The notes below the pieces were generated by a model. The model made no database searches and had not been told where the DNA came from. It saw only the letters and a list, made by a program, of their open reading frames with translations. A stretch of 64,000 bases of DNA from Gammaproteobacteria bacterium. GTDB lineage: Bacteria > Pseudomonadota > Gammaproteobacteria > Steroidobacterales > Foliamicaceae. The stretch lies in assembly GCA_009845905.1 (NCBI GenBank), contig VXYS01000006.1, positions 266,266-330,265 of the forward strand. Reading direction: 5' to 3'. Made by a program: the position numbers and the translations under genes. The first letter of the stretch is position 1; the number at the start of each line of letters is the position of its first letter. Shown in pieces: positions 32,755-41,843 of the stretch.

Positions 32755-35514
32755 ATGAAGTCCCGGCCTTGCATGCAGGAACCGGCGCTTGTTGCCGGAT
32801 TGTGCGCAGTTTTGGTCGGTGCGCTTTCCGTAGTTACGGCGGTGGGGGCACAGCAGGCAGATAACGATGCCGAAGAGAAGGAGGTGCTGGAGCTGGGGCG
32901 CCAGGTAGTCACCGGCTCGCGGATTCGGCGGATTGATGTGGAGGAGGCCCGTCCGGTCGTCGTGATTACCCGGGAGGACATGGAGTTGAGCGGGCGGGAA
33001 TCGGTGGCCGACGTGCTCAGAAACAACCCGGTCAACACCCTGGGATCATCGCGCGAGCATTCGGGCAATGCCTGGATCGGCCAGGCTACGATCAGCGTTC
33101 ACGGAATCGGCGCGAACCGCACGCTGGTGCTGCTGGATGGCCGCCGGATGCCGCGGTCGCCGGTAACGGCCAACCAGGCCGTCGATCTCAACATCATTCC
33201 GCTGGCGGCCGTGGAACGCGTCGAAATCCTCACCGACAGCGCCTCGGCCATCTACGGCTCCGACGCGATCGGCGGCGTCGTGAACATCATCCTGCGCAAG
33301 GACTACGAAGGCATGGAGGTCCAGGCATCGGCCGACCGGCCCACGCGCGAAGGCGCCGACGCGGAATCCGGGGTGCTGACGCTGGGCGGCGCCACCAATC
33401 GCGGGCGTTTCCTGTTCAGCGCCGATTTCCGCAACAAGCAGCACATCGCGTCGGCGGACAGGTTCTATACGCTGGGAACCACGGGCTACGAGGCCGGTGC
33501 CGCCGCGTATCCGAATGCGCCGTTTCCCGCCACCTGGTATGCCTGGGAGTACGCCGACAACGTGAGTTCATGGGGCAACACCATTTGGCCCCATCTTCTC
33601 GCTACGCCCAATTGCGAGCAGGTCGTGGATCCGGCCACGGGACAGCGGGTGCTGGCCGGGCCCTACATTGCCGCCAACGGCGAGGAGCACTGCGGATTCC
33701 ACTACGCAAGCTCGGCCTGGGAAACAACCGACCTCGATCGTGCGAGCGTCTTTCTGCATGCGGATTACGAGCTTTCGCCGGAGCACGCGCTGCGCCTGCA
33801 GTCGATCTTCAGCACTCAGGACGTGCAGGGCCGTTTTGCGTCCCCGCCGGGCGACATCCCGCTGGACGAAGCGGCGGCCGCCGGACTGAAGCGTGGATTC
33901 GATTTCGAGGTTCCGTATCCCGAGCTGCTTCCCTACACGCTCCGGCATCGATTTGCCGGCATGGGCAACCGCGACTTCGAAGCCTTGCTCACGCTGTCCG
34001 AGACCGCACTGCTGGCCTACGGCAGCGCAGGCATGTTCCAGTACGAACTGGAAGCCCGGCACACCCGTTACGACGGTCGCGAGGACAGTTGCTGCTTCCC
34101 CAAGGCGTTCACGACCCTGGAGTACGTTTCGCAAGGCCTGTACAACCCGTTCGATCCCCTGCATCCGGGCAATGCCGGTGCCCTGGCCGCGATTGACGCG
34201 AATTCCACCCGCGATTCCCGCGCCGATTTCCGCTCCTGGAGCGGCAACGTGAGTTTCGACCTGTTCCGGGCGCCCGGCGGTCGCCTGGGCTGGGCCTTCG
34301 GGTTCGATTACTTCGACGAGCAGTACCGCGATATCTACGATCCCCTGAGCGCGGGCGGTGATCTGCTCGGCCGCGCCGGTGTCAGCGGCCGGGGTGAGCG
34401 CCGCATCCGGGCGCTGTTCGGTGAAGCGCTGGCGCCCCTGCTGCCCGACCTGGAGCTGAGTGCTGCGTTGCGCTGGGACCAGTATGACGATTCCGCCGGC
34501 AGCGAACTGAGTTCCTACCTGTCGGCGCGCTACCAGCCCATCGACTGGCTGTTGCTGCGCGCCTCCTGGGGCGAGGGCTTCCGCGCCGGCAGCATGAACA
34601 ACCTCTATGATGGCGCTTCACTCTGGCTGCAGACGGGCTTCGACCTGGTGGAATGCCGCCGCGACGGCATCGCCCCGTCGGACTGCATCGAAGGGGAAGT
34701 TCCCACCTACACCGGCGGCAACCCGGCGCTCAGGCCGGAACTGTCCGACAGCTACAACCTCGGCGTTGTGGTGGCCTGGAACTCGCTCACGGCCCGCGCG
34801 GATTTCTGGAATGTGGATCTTGAGAACGGGATCGGACTGCCGCCCCTGCAGGGGCTGATCGGCCTGGAGTTCGAGGGGCAATGCCTCGACACCGGGCGGA
34901 TCGAGAACACGCGCTATTCGGCGACACCGGCGGCGATCGTCCAGTGTGGCAGCGGCAGCCTTCTAAAGCGCGATCCGGCCACCTGGGCCTTGCTGGAGGC
35001 CGACGTGTTCTGGGACAACACCTTCCGCGCGCAGTTCCGCGGCGTTGACCTGCAACTGATCTATGACCTGCCGACCGCGAGGCTGGGCGACTTCCAGTTT
35101 CGGGCCCACGCGGCGACCATCCTCCGTCTTCGGACCCGCTCGCGGACCGCCGCGGACTGGAGTTCGGGCCTGGGCGCCATCGCCGGGGCCGCCGCGGCCG
35201 CCGGCGCCCGGCCGTCGGACCGCAGTTCCGCGGTCATTATCTGGCGCTACGGCGATCACACCGTCTCCAGCTACATCCACTATGTGGGCGGGTTCGGCCT
35301 GCCGGAGGCCGAGTTCTCGATATCGGCGCACACCGAGTTCGACCTGTTCTATCAATGGTCCGCACCCTGGGACGGACGCATCACGGTGGGCGTGAAGAAC
35401 CTTACCGACGAGGACCCGGAACTCGGCTCATTCCGCACGCCGCTGCCGCAGGCGTACAACCTTTACGGCCTCGACGGCCGCATCCTCTATGCGAGCTACC
35501 GCCAGTCGTTCTGA
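32755..35514 (+). CDS. TonB-dependent outer-membrane receptor 2
   Basis: 919 residues. A signal peptide (VAGLCAVLVGALSVVTAVGA) precedes a plug domain with VVTGSRIRRIDVEEARPVVV, GIGANRTLVLLDGRRMP and ERVEILTDSASAIYGSDAIG. A large barrel follows. This plug style, with VTGSRI and GSDAIGG, is typical of the receptors abundant in marine oligotrophs that import peptides or glycans rather than siderophores. ATG 32755 has AGGAG upstream. The stop abuts the convergent decarboxylase gene with no spacing. The C-terminus ends in phenylalanine as expected for outer-membrane barrel insertion. Confidence 0.93.
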   Translation: MKSRPCMQEPALVAGLCAVLVGALSVVTAVGAQQADNDAEEKEVLELGRQVVTGSRIRRIDVEEARPVVVITREDMELSGRESVADVLRNNPVNTLGSSREHSGNAWIGQATISVHGIGANRTLVLLDGRRMPRSPVTANQAVDLNIIPLAAVERVEILTDSASAIYGSDAIGGVVNIILRKDYEGMEVQASADRPTREGADAESGVLTLGGATNRGRFLFSADFRNKQHIASADRFYTLGTTGYEAGAAAYPNAPFPATWYAWEYADNVSSWGNTIWPHLLATPNCEQVVDPATGQRVLAGPYIAANGEEHCGFHYASSAWETTDLDRASVFLHADYELSPEHALRLQSIFSTQDVQGRFASPPGDIPLDEAAAAGLKRGFDFEVPYPELLPYTLRHRFAGMGNRDFEALLTLSETALLAYGSAGMFQYELEARHTRYDGREDSCCFPKAFTTLEYVSQGLYNPFDPLHPGNAGALAAIDANSTRDSRADFRSWSGNVSFDLFRAPGGRLGWAFGFDYFDEQYRDIYDPLSAGGDLLGRAGVSGRGERRIRALFGEALAPLLPDLELSAALRWDQYDDSAGSELSSYLSARYQPIDWLLLRASWGEGFRAGSMNNLYDGASLWLQTGFDLVECRRDGIAPSDCIEGEVPTYTGGNPALRPELSDSYNLGVVVAWNSLTARADFWNVDLENGIGLPPLQGLIGLEFEGQCLDTGRIENTRYSATPAAIVQCGSGSLLKRDPATWALLEADVFWDNTFRAQFRGVDLQLIYDLPTARLGDFQFRAHAATILRLRTRSRTAADWSSGLGAIAGAAAAAGARPSDRSSAVIIWRYGDHTVSSYIHYVGGFGLPEAEFSISAHTEFDLFYQWSAPWDGRITVGVKNLTDEDPELGSFRTPLPQAYNLYGLDGRILYASYRQSF

Positions 35515-36987
35515 CTAGCGATTCTGCTGTTTGTCGGCAGCGTTTATTCCGAACCGCTCGACCGCCTGCAGGGTCTCGCGGACGTCCGTCCAGCTTGTGT
35601 TGTGGTTGATGATGCAAAGCCGAAGCGAGAATATTCCGTGAGGAGACGCCGACGAGATGAACGCGCGGTCGTCCCAGAACATTCGGGCCAGTACTTGCCT
35701 GTTGATTTGTTCCCGGGATTCTTCATCCATGTCCGCGTCCCGCGGGTTGATGCGGAAACACACCACACCCAGTGACGCGGGACTGACCACTTCCAGTATT
35801 GAGCTGGCCTCCACGTACTCCTCCGCCCGGCGCGCAAGTCGCATCCCGTTTGCGACCGCGTCCCGAAACGCCGCCATCCCGAAGGTCTGAATCGACATCC
35901 AGACCTTGAGAGCGCGAAAGGAGCGGCTGAGCTGAAGCCCGCGATCGGAGAAGTTCGGATGATTCGCACCCCAGACGGTGTCCTGCAGCACGTCGTGGCG
36001 CACTTCGAATGCCTTCTCGAGCGTTCCGGGGTCCCTGACCAGCAGGCAGCCGGCCTCGTACGGCTGAAACAGCCACTTGTGCGCGTCCAGCCCTACCGAG
36101 TCGGCGCGCTCGATCCCACGCAGGACGGCCTTGCCCTCATCGCAGACGACCGCGAATCCGCCGTAAGCCGCGTCGACATGCAGCCAGATGTCCTCGGCTT
36201 CGCAATAGTCGGCCATTTCCGGCAACGGATCGATGGCCCCGGTGCTGGAGGCGCCGGCGTTGGCGCATACCGCCACCGGCGTGTAACCGGCCGCCCGGTC
36301 CTCGGCCACCTGGCGCACCAGCGCCGGCATATCGAGTCGGAATCGATCATCGCTGGGAACAACGCGCACGCACTCGCGCCGGATGCCGGCGATGATCGCA
36401 GCGCGATAGAACGCCGTGTGGCTCTGATCGCTCATATAGACGGTCGCGCGTTCCGGATGGTCCGCGGCTTCGCGCGCCGCCACGAAGGCGTCCAGGCTGG
36501 CGGCCGAACCGCCGCTGGTAAACAAGCCTCCCGCTCCCTCGGGATAGCCCAGCCACCGCCGGAACCATTCGATCACCACCAACTCAAGCTGGCTGGGGCC
36601 ACTGGCTACCAGCCAGGTGCAGGCATTGATGTTGTAGCCGGCGGCGATGAAGTCGGCCAGCACGCCGGGCCAGGTAGTGGCTGAGGATACGAACCCGAAG
36701 GAGCGCGGATGGTCGAGCCTCAACGTATAGGGAAGAATCTCGCGGGCTGCGCGCTCGATCACCTCATCGCCCGGCCGACCCTGTTCAGGCGGCTCCTCCA
36801 TCAGGGTTGCCAGCAGCCCTTCGCGGAACTCTCCGTCCCAGGCGCCCTCGCCGGGCAGGTTGTGAATCCTGTTGACGAGCAATTCCGCGGCCTGGCGCGC
36901 GAGATCCAGCATGGCTTCGGGAGCCATCTCGAGGCCGCTGACGCCTTCGCGGTCTGAGGTGGTTCGGCGATCGTTGCGTTGTGTCAC
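35515..36987 (-). CDS. Group II PLP-dependent amino acid decarboxylase (aromatic type)
   Basis: 490-residue enzyme of the aromatic-L-amino-acid/tyrosine/tryptophan/glutamate decarboxylase group. Visible signatures are GLFTSGGSAASLDAFVAARE near residue 155, ANAGASSTGAIDPL near 238, HVDAAYGGFAV near 266 (the Asp binds the PLP nitrogen) and the Schiff-base lysine in GLDAHKWLFQPYEAGCLLV near 300. It would convert an aromatic or acidic amino acid to its amine. It starts with GTG 36987, 33 bp after the stop of an AAHS-type carrier on the same strand, so the two may handle an aromatic substrate together. An in-frame ATG at 36927 is an alternative start. Confidence 0.88.
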   Translation of the reverse strand: MTQRNDRRTTSDREGVSGLEMAPEAMLDLARQAAELLVNRIHNLPGEGAWDGEFREGLLATLMEEPPEQGRPGDEVIERAAREILPYTLRLDHPRSFGFVSSATTWPGVLADFIAAGYNINACTWLVASGPSQLELVVIEWFRRWLGYPEGAGGLFTSGGSAASLDAFVAAREAADHPERATVYMSDQSHTAFYRAAIIAGIRRECVRVVPSDDRFRLDMPALVRQVAEDRAAGYTPVAVCANAGASSTGAIDPLPEMADYCEAEDIWLHVDAAYGGFAVVCDEGKAVLRGIERADSVGLDAHKWLFQPYEAGCLLVRDPGTLEKAFEVRHDVLQDTVWGANHPNFSDRGLQLSRSFRALKVWMSIQTFGMAAFRDAVANGMRLARRAEEYVEASSILEVVSPASLGVVCFRINPRDADMDEESREQINRQVLARMFWDDRAFISSASPHGIFSLRLCIINHNTSWTDVRETLQAVERFGINAADKQQNR

Positions 36988-37020
36988 GAGCTAAGGTCAG
37001 GGGTGGATGGAGTGCGGGAG

Positions 37021-38316
37021 TCAGGTCCGGAATCGGAGGAACAAGGCGGCTGCGGCAGCCATGAATAGCGGAATGGCGAATATAAAGTAGAGGTCGGGGC
37101 CTGTCCAACCGGTGTCGAGCAGCACGCCCGCTACCGTCGGCGCGGCCACGCCGCCCCATCTTCCTACCCCGATTGCCATTCCGGTTCCGGTCGTTCGCAC
37201 TTCGGGGGGATACATCTGCGGCACCGCGGCATACGCTCCCATGATGCAGCCGGTGCCGAAGAGCCCTACCAGGAAGGCGAGCGCCAGTGCGGTAAAGAGA
37301 TCTCCCGCGAGGGCGCCGAATGCAACCATGAACAGGCCGCCGATCAGGGCGTAGCCTGATTGCAGCCAGTTGAGCGGGATTCGCGACGCCATGAGTCCGA
37401 GCGCAATTCCGCCCAGGATCGCGCCCCCGTTGAGGAGGATGCCGCCGGAAAGGCCGGCGCCTTCGGAAAGGCCCGCATCGATCAATAGCTTGGGCGTCCA
37501 CGACATGAAGAAATAGAACGCCAGAAGCGTGCAGAAGAAACAGACCCAGATCAGCAGTGTGTTGCGCGCCCGCCCGTGCCGGAAAAGGCTGTTCAATTTC
37601 GCCCTGGCGGGCTTTGCTTGCGTAACGGCGCCCAGTTCCCGGACCATGGTCTTGCCCATTCGCTTCAGCGTGCGGTTTACTTTTTCCAGGGTGTTCGGCG
37701 GCCTGCTGCTCAGCAGATAATCCAGCGATTCGGGCAGGAACGCCATCGCAACCGGGATCATCAGTCCCGAAAGTACTCCTCCGAAGACAAAGGCCCAGCG
37801 CCAGCCGTAGCCGAGAATGATCGGGGCGGCGACCATGCCCCAGACCATCGCACCGGCCGGAAAGCCGGCCTGCAGGATGATCAATGCCAGCGTGCGCCGG
37901 CGATCGGAGGAGTATTCGGACACCACGACCGTCAGGCTCGCAAGCATCGCGCCGATACCGAGCCCCGTGAAAAAGCGCAGTGCGATCAGTTGCGGGTAGT
38001 TCGCCGCCGCCGCCGAGGCCAGCATTCCCGCCGTAACCGCAGTCAGCGAAAGAAGCGTCATTCGGCGCCGTCCGTAGAGGTCGGCCAACGGCGCCAGGAA
38101 CAGGGAGCCGAGAGCCATGCCGATGAGACTGGCGGACAACAGCCATCCCGTAACGGTCTGGCTGAGCGCCCACTCTTCCGCCACGAAGGGCGCCGTAAAG
38201 GACATGACCAGTACGTCGTAGCCGTCGAGCATGTTGATCGCCAGGCACACGGTTACCGCCAGCACCTGGAAGCCGCTCATCGGCGTGCTGTTGATCTGGT
38301 CCTGGACCGATTTCAT
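37021..38316 (-). CDS. MFS transporter, aromatic acid:H+ symporter (AAHS) type
   Basis: 431-residue, twelve-helix carrier. The AAHS hallmark DGYD appears in NMLDGYDVLVMSFTAPF near residue 30. The MFS loop 2-3 motif is LADLYGRRRMTLLSL near residue 79. A repeat-like motif LPESLDYLLSSRPP follows helix 6, as in PcaK and BenK. Members import protocatechuate, benzoate and related acids. The neighbouring aromatic-type decarboxylase supports an aromatic substrate, but this is inference. ATG 38316 lies 14 bp downstream of the ygfZ stop, so the genes could be co-transcribed. Confidence 0.87.
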   Translation of the reverse strand: MKSVQDQINSTPMSGFQVLAVTVCLAINMLDGYDVLVMSFTAPFVAEEWALSQTVTGWLLSASLIGMALGSLFLAPLADLYGRRRMTLLSLTAVTAGMLASAAAANYPQLIALRFFTGLGIGAMLASLTVVVSEYSSDRRRTLALIILQAGFPAGAMVWGMVAAPIILGYGWRWAFVFGGVLSGLMIPVAMAFLPESLDYLLSSRPPNTLEKVNRTLKRMGKTMVRELGAVTQAKPARAKLNSLFRHGRARNTLLIWVCFFCTLLAFYFFMSWTPKLLIDAGLSEGAGLSGGILLNGGAILGGIALGLMASRIPLNWLQSGYALIGGLFMVAFGALAGDLFTALALAFLVGLFGTGCIMGAYAAVPQMYPPEVRTTGTGMAIGVGRWGGVAAPTVAGVLLDTGWTGPDLYFIFAIPLFMAAAAALFLRFRT

Positions 38317-38330
38317 TGCTGTTGCGGGAG

Positions 38331-39197
38331 TTATGTGAGGTCTTGCGCCAGCCGCACTTCGGCCAGGACTTCAGTCTCTTCTCCCGCACGCGCGGCTCCA
38401 ATGACCATAATCGCACCCAGCTCCGGGTGTTGCGCCCTGGCGCCGTTGCGAATGTCGACACCGGGCGGCAACCGCAGACGGCGCATGCGCCGCTTGGGCC
38501 TGCCCCGGTGCTCCATGCGCGCGATGATCTCCTGTCCGACGTAACAGCCCTTGGTGAAACTGACCGCGCCGGACAGATCGAGGTTCAGCGAGTGCGCCAG
38601 GAACTTGCCGCTGGTTTCCTCATGGATCCAGGGCAGTTCCGCTTCGAGGTCGGCCAGCCGCCAGTCCTCAAGTGTCCAGCCGGAACCCGGAGCGCCTTCG
38701 ACATTCGTCGGCGGTTCTCCCAGGAGCAAGGCCCTGTCACCGGTACCCGGCAGCCGTACGGCGCAATACGCTTCGTCCACCTTGCAGGCCCAGGCCTCTG
38801 CTCCCAGTGCCTCGATCCCCGCGCAGCCGAATACCCCTGGGGCCGAGAGCGTCCCGTCCTCGCTCCCTGGAGCCTGGTCCCAGCGTTCGATTCGAACCTT
38901 CGCGCGCAGGATGTAGCGGCCGAGGCCGTCAGCGCATGTTTGGGCCATCCCGGCCGGCAGTATCAGGAAGATCGCATCCTGCCAGTCGACGGCCACCATC
39001 AGGCACAGCACGCGTCCCTGGCGGTTGCACCAGGCTGCCGGAGCGGCCTGCGCAGGCGTGACGCCGCCCATGTCCTGGCTGAGCTGCCCCTGCAGGAAAT
39101 CCACGCGGTCCTCGCCGCTGACCCGCAATGCGGCAAAGTCCTCCAGGCGCAATTGCCCGGACGGATGCGGGCTACAATTGCTCACCCTCAAGACCAT
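38331..39197 (-). CDS. ygfZ: Folate-binding Fe-S cluster repair protein YgfZ
   Basis: 288-residue GcvT-fold protein. The diagnostic motif KGCYVGQE with its conserved cysteine is near residue 214. Other signatures are FLQGQLSQDMGGVTP near residue 34 and LPWIHEETSGKFLAHSLNLD. YgfZ uses tetrahydrofolate to help maintain Fe-S enzymes and MiaB-type tRNA modification. It is divergent from sdhC with only 20 bp between start codons, so the two promoters must lie within the opposite coding sequences. Proximity to the Fe-S succinate dehydrogenase genes is common and biologically sensible. Confidence 0.92.
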   Translation of the reverse strand: MVLRVSNCSPHPSGQLRLEDFAALRVSGEDRVDFLQGQLSQDMGGVTPAQAAPAAWCNRQGRVLCLMVAVDWQDAIFLILPAGMAQTCADGLGRYILRAKVRIERWDQAPGSEDGTLSAPGVFGCAGIEALGAEAWACKVDEAYCAVRLPGTGDRALLLGEPPTNVEGAPGSGWTLEDWRLADLEAELPWIHEETSGKFLAHSLNLDLSGAVSFTKGCYVGQEIIARMEHRGRPKRRMRRLRLPPGVDIRNGARAQHPELGAIMVIGAARAGEETEVLAEVRLAQDLT

Positions 39198-39217
39198 CCT
39201 CCCCTAAGATTCAGTCG

Positions 39218-39616
39218 ATGCCTTCCGCCGCCAACCGGCCGCTTTCGCCGCACCTGTCCGTATATCGCTGGCAGTACACCATGGCCCTTTCTATTCTGCA
39301 CCGCTTCACCGGCGTTGTGCTCTCCATCGGCTCGGTGGCGTTGGTGGGATGCCTTCTGGCGCTCGCGTCGGGGCCGCAATGGGGCGGCAACCTGGAAGGC
39401 TTTTTCGGCCTGCGGATCGTGCGCCTGGCGGCACTGGGCTGGACGTACTGCCTCTTCTATCACTTCGCCAACGGCGTTCGGCACCTGGTCTGGGACATCG
39501 GCCGGGGATTCGAGCCCGGACACGCCCGGCTTTCCGGCTGGTTCGTGTTCCTGGCCTCGCTGGCCGCAACCGGGGCGTACTGGTGGTGGGGGCCGTTCGA
39601 GGGACGGATACTGTGA
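39218..39616 (+). CDS. sdhC: Succinate dehydrogenase cytochrome b556 subunit
   Basis: 132-residue membrane anchor of complex II with three hydrophobic helices. The family N-terminal motif RPLSPHLSVYRWQYTMALSI, with SILHRFTGV, contributes to the quinone site. The heme b ligand is the histidine in YHFANGVRHLVWD near residue 90. A TACAAT box at 39173-39178, inside ygfZ, could serve as its promoter. The stop overlaps the sdhD start by 4 bp. The start ATG 39218 gives the conserved N-terminus. Confidence 0.93.
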   Translation: MPSAANRPLSPHLSVYRWQYTMALSILHRFTGVVLSIGSVALVGCLLALASGPQWGGNLEGFFGLRIVRLAALGWTYCLFYHFANGVRHLVWDIGRGFEPGHARLSGWFVFLASLAATGAYWWWGPFEGRIL

Positions 39617-39990
39617 GTTTGCGCACTCCCCTGGGCCATGCGGAAGGACTCGGCTCGGCCGGTCATGGAACCGGGCACTGGTGGGCGCAAAGGATCAGCG
39701 CCGTGGCGCTTGTGCCGCTGGCGCCTTGGTTCCTTTGGCGGTTGGCATCGCTGCCCACCCTGCGATACGAAGACCTGTTGCATTGCTTCCAGGGACTGGG
39801 CAACGCCACCCTGCTGACCGCCTTCCTGCTGGCGCTCCTGTATCACTCCGAGCTGGGCGTCCGCGTGGTGCTCGAGGATTATGTGGGTGGCGGGTTGCGG
39901 GTGGCCGGACTGATCATTTCCAGGCTGGCGCATGTCGTCCTGGCGCTGGCCGGCCTGCTGGCGATCGCGCGCATTGTTACCCAGGTCTGA
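39613..39990 (+). CDS. sdhD: Succinate dehydrogenase hydrophobic membrane anchor subunit
   Basis: 125-residue second anchor of complex II. It starts with GTG in the sdhC stop (GTGA overlap). The motif [20 protein letters not shown] is typical of SdhD, and the heme-ligand histidine lies in [15 protein letters not shown] near residue 83. Three transmembrane helices are evident. sdhA follows 19 bp downstream. Confidence 0.9.
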   Translation: MSLRTPLGHAEGLGSAGHGTGHWWAQRISAVALVPLAPWFLWRLASLPTLRYEDLLHCFQGLGNATLLTAFLLALLYHSELGVRVVLEDYVGGGLRVAGLIISRLAHVVLALAGLLAIARIVTQV

Positions 39991-40009
39991 ACGGCGAGGG
40001 GCCACGGGA

Positions 40010-41785
40010 ATGCCGGGCGATTACACTGTAGTCGATCACACCTTCGACGTGGTCGTTGTCGGCGCCGGCGGTGCGGGCCTGCGCGCCACCTTCGGGTTGG
40101 CCGAGGCCGGGCTGGACACGGCCTGCATCACCAAGGTCTTTCCCACCCGCAGCCACACCGTGGCGGCCCAGGGCGGCATCAGCGCGGCGCTGGGCAACAT
40201 GGGCGAGGACGACTGGCGCTGGCACATGTACGACACGGTCAAGGGGTCGGACTGGCTGGGCGATCAGGACGCGATCGAATACATGTGCAAGGAAGCGGCG
40301 CGCGCGGTCATCGAGCTGGAACATTACGGACTGCCTTTCTCGCGCACCGAGGACGGGCGCATCTACCAGCGCGCCTTCGGCGGCATGACCACGCATTACG
40401 GCGAGGGCCAGGCGGTACGCACCTGCGCGGCCGCCGACCGCACAGGCCACGCGATGCTGCATACGCTCTATCAGCAATCGCTGCGTCACGAAGCGCAGTT
40501 CTTCATCGAGTATTTCGCCGTCGACCTGATCATGGTCGACGGGGTGTGCCGGGGTGTCGTCGCGATCGACCTGGAGACCGGCCATCTGCACCGTTTCAAC
40601 GCCCATCGCGTGATCCTCGCCACCGGAGGTTACGGCCGCGCCTACTACTCCTGCACTTCGGCGCACACCTGCACCGGGGACGGCAACGGCATGGTGCTGC
40701 GTGCCGGGTTGCCGTTGATGGACATGGAGTTCGTGCAATTCCATCCCACCGGGATTTTGGGCGCCGGCTGCCTGATCTCGGAGGGCGTGCGCGGCGAGGG
40801 CGGCTACCTGACCAACTCCGAGGATGAGCGCTTCATGGAGCGCTACGCGCCGTCCGCGAAGGACCTCGCCTCACGCGACGTGGTCAGCCGCGCGATCACG
40901 ATCGAACTGCGCGAGGGGAGAGGGATCGGTCCGCGCAAGGAATACGTGCATCTCAACATCATGCACCTCGATCCCGAGGTGATCGCCGAGCGGCTGCCCG
41001 GCATCGCCGAAACGGCCAGGGTGTTCGCCGACGTGGACGTCACAAGGGAACCCATGCCGGTCGTGCCGACCGTGCACTACAACATGGGCGGCATACCCAC
41101 TAACTATCACGGCGAGGCCCTGAAGGACAGGGACAACATCGCGCCCGGACTGCTGGCGGTGGGTGAGGCCGCCTGCGTATCGGTGCACGGAGCCAACCGT
41201 CTGGGCTCCAACTCCCTGCTCGACCTGGTGGTGTTCGGGCGTGCCGCCGCGCGCCGCTGCGCCGACACGCTGCTAGGTGAGGGTCCGCCACCGCCGCTTC
41301 CGGCCGGCGCCGGCGACGAGTCGATCGCCCATGTGGACCGGATCCGCCACGCCGATGGGTCGCGGCCCACCGCGGAGATCCGCGTGGAGATGCAGCGGCT
41401 GATGCAGGACCACGCGGCCGTTTTCCGCACCGGCGAAGTGCTGGAAGAAGGCGTGAACCGGCTGCGCGATACCCTGCAGAGTTTTTCCGACGTGAAGATC
41501 GCCGACCGCTCGCTGATCTGGAACACCGACCTGGTCGAGACGCTGGAGCTCGAGAACCTGCTGGGCCAGGCGATGGCGACTCTCGCGTCCGCCGCAGCCC
41601 GCGAGGAAAGCCGCGGCGCGCACGCCCGCGAGGACTTCCCGGGCCGCGATGACGAAAACTGGCTCAAGCACACGCTGTCGTGGGTTGACGAGAAAGGCAG
41701 GGCACGCCTGGACTTTCGCCCGGTGCAGCTTGAGACCATGACCGACGAGGTGGAAACCGTACCCCTCAAGCAGCGCGTCTACTGA
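40010..41785 (+). CDS. sdhA: Succinate dehydrogenase flavoprotein subunit
   Basis: 591-residue catalytic subunit that oxidises succinate to fumarate. The FAD dinucleotide-binding motif is [20 protein letters not shown] near residue 12. The covalent-FAD histidine is in [13 protein letters not shown] near 46. Active-site segments THYGEG, FHPTGI and [18 protein letters not shown] are all present. ATG 40010 is the conserved start. The sdhB gene that normally follows is absent; it lies 14.5 kb away at 56315-57112. A repeat hairpin and then trpE follow directly. Confidence 0.96.
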   Translation: MPGDYTVVDHTFDVVVVGAGGAGLRATFGLAEAGLDTACITKVFPTRSHTVAAQGGISAALGNMGEDDWRWHMYDTVKGSDWLGDQDAIEYMCKEAARAVIELEHYGLPFSRTEDGRIYQRAFGGMTTHYGEGQAVRTCAAADRTGHAMLHTLYQQSLRHEAQFFIEYFAVDLIMVDGVCRGVVAIDLETGHLHRFNAHRVILATGGYGRAYYSCTSAHTCTGDGNGMVLRAGLPLMDMEFVQFHPTGILGAGCLISEGVRGEGGYLTNSEDERFMERYAPSAKDLASRDVVSRAITIELREGRGIGPRKEYVHLNIMHLDPEVIAERLPGIAETARVFADVDVTREPMPVVPTVHYNMGGIPTNYHGEALKDRDNIAPGLLAVGEAACVSVHGANRLGSNSLLDLVVFGRAAARRCADTLLGEGPPPPLPAGAGDESIAHVDRIRHADGSRPTAEIRVEMQRLMQDHAAVFRTGEVLEEGVNRLRDTLQSFSDVKIADRSLIWNTDLVETLELENLLGQAMATLASAAAREESRGAHAREDFPGRDDENWLKHTLSWVDEKGRARLDFRPVQLETMTDEVETVPLKQRVY

Positions 41786-41795
41786 ACCCTGGGAG

Positions 41796-41814
41796 CGAGG
41801 GCGTCCCGCCCTCG
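41796..41814 (+). repeat. GC-rich hairpin between sdhA and trpE
   Basis: CGAGGGCG (41796-41803) and CGCCCTCG (41807-41814) form a perfect 8-bp stem with a 3-base loop. A TTTTT run lies further downstream at 41835-41839, not adjacent. The composition and setting suggest an extragenic repeat that may also act as a weak terminator after sdhCDA. Confidence 0.45.
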
Positions 41815-41843
41815 GAGAAGCGGGACCGCCAGCCTTTTTCGCG

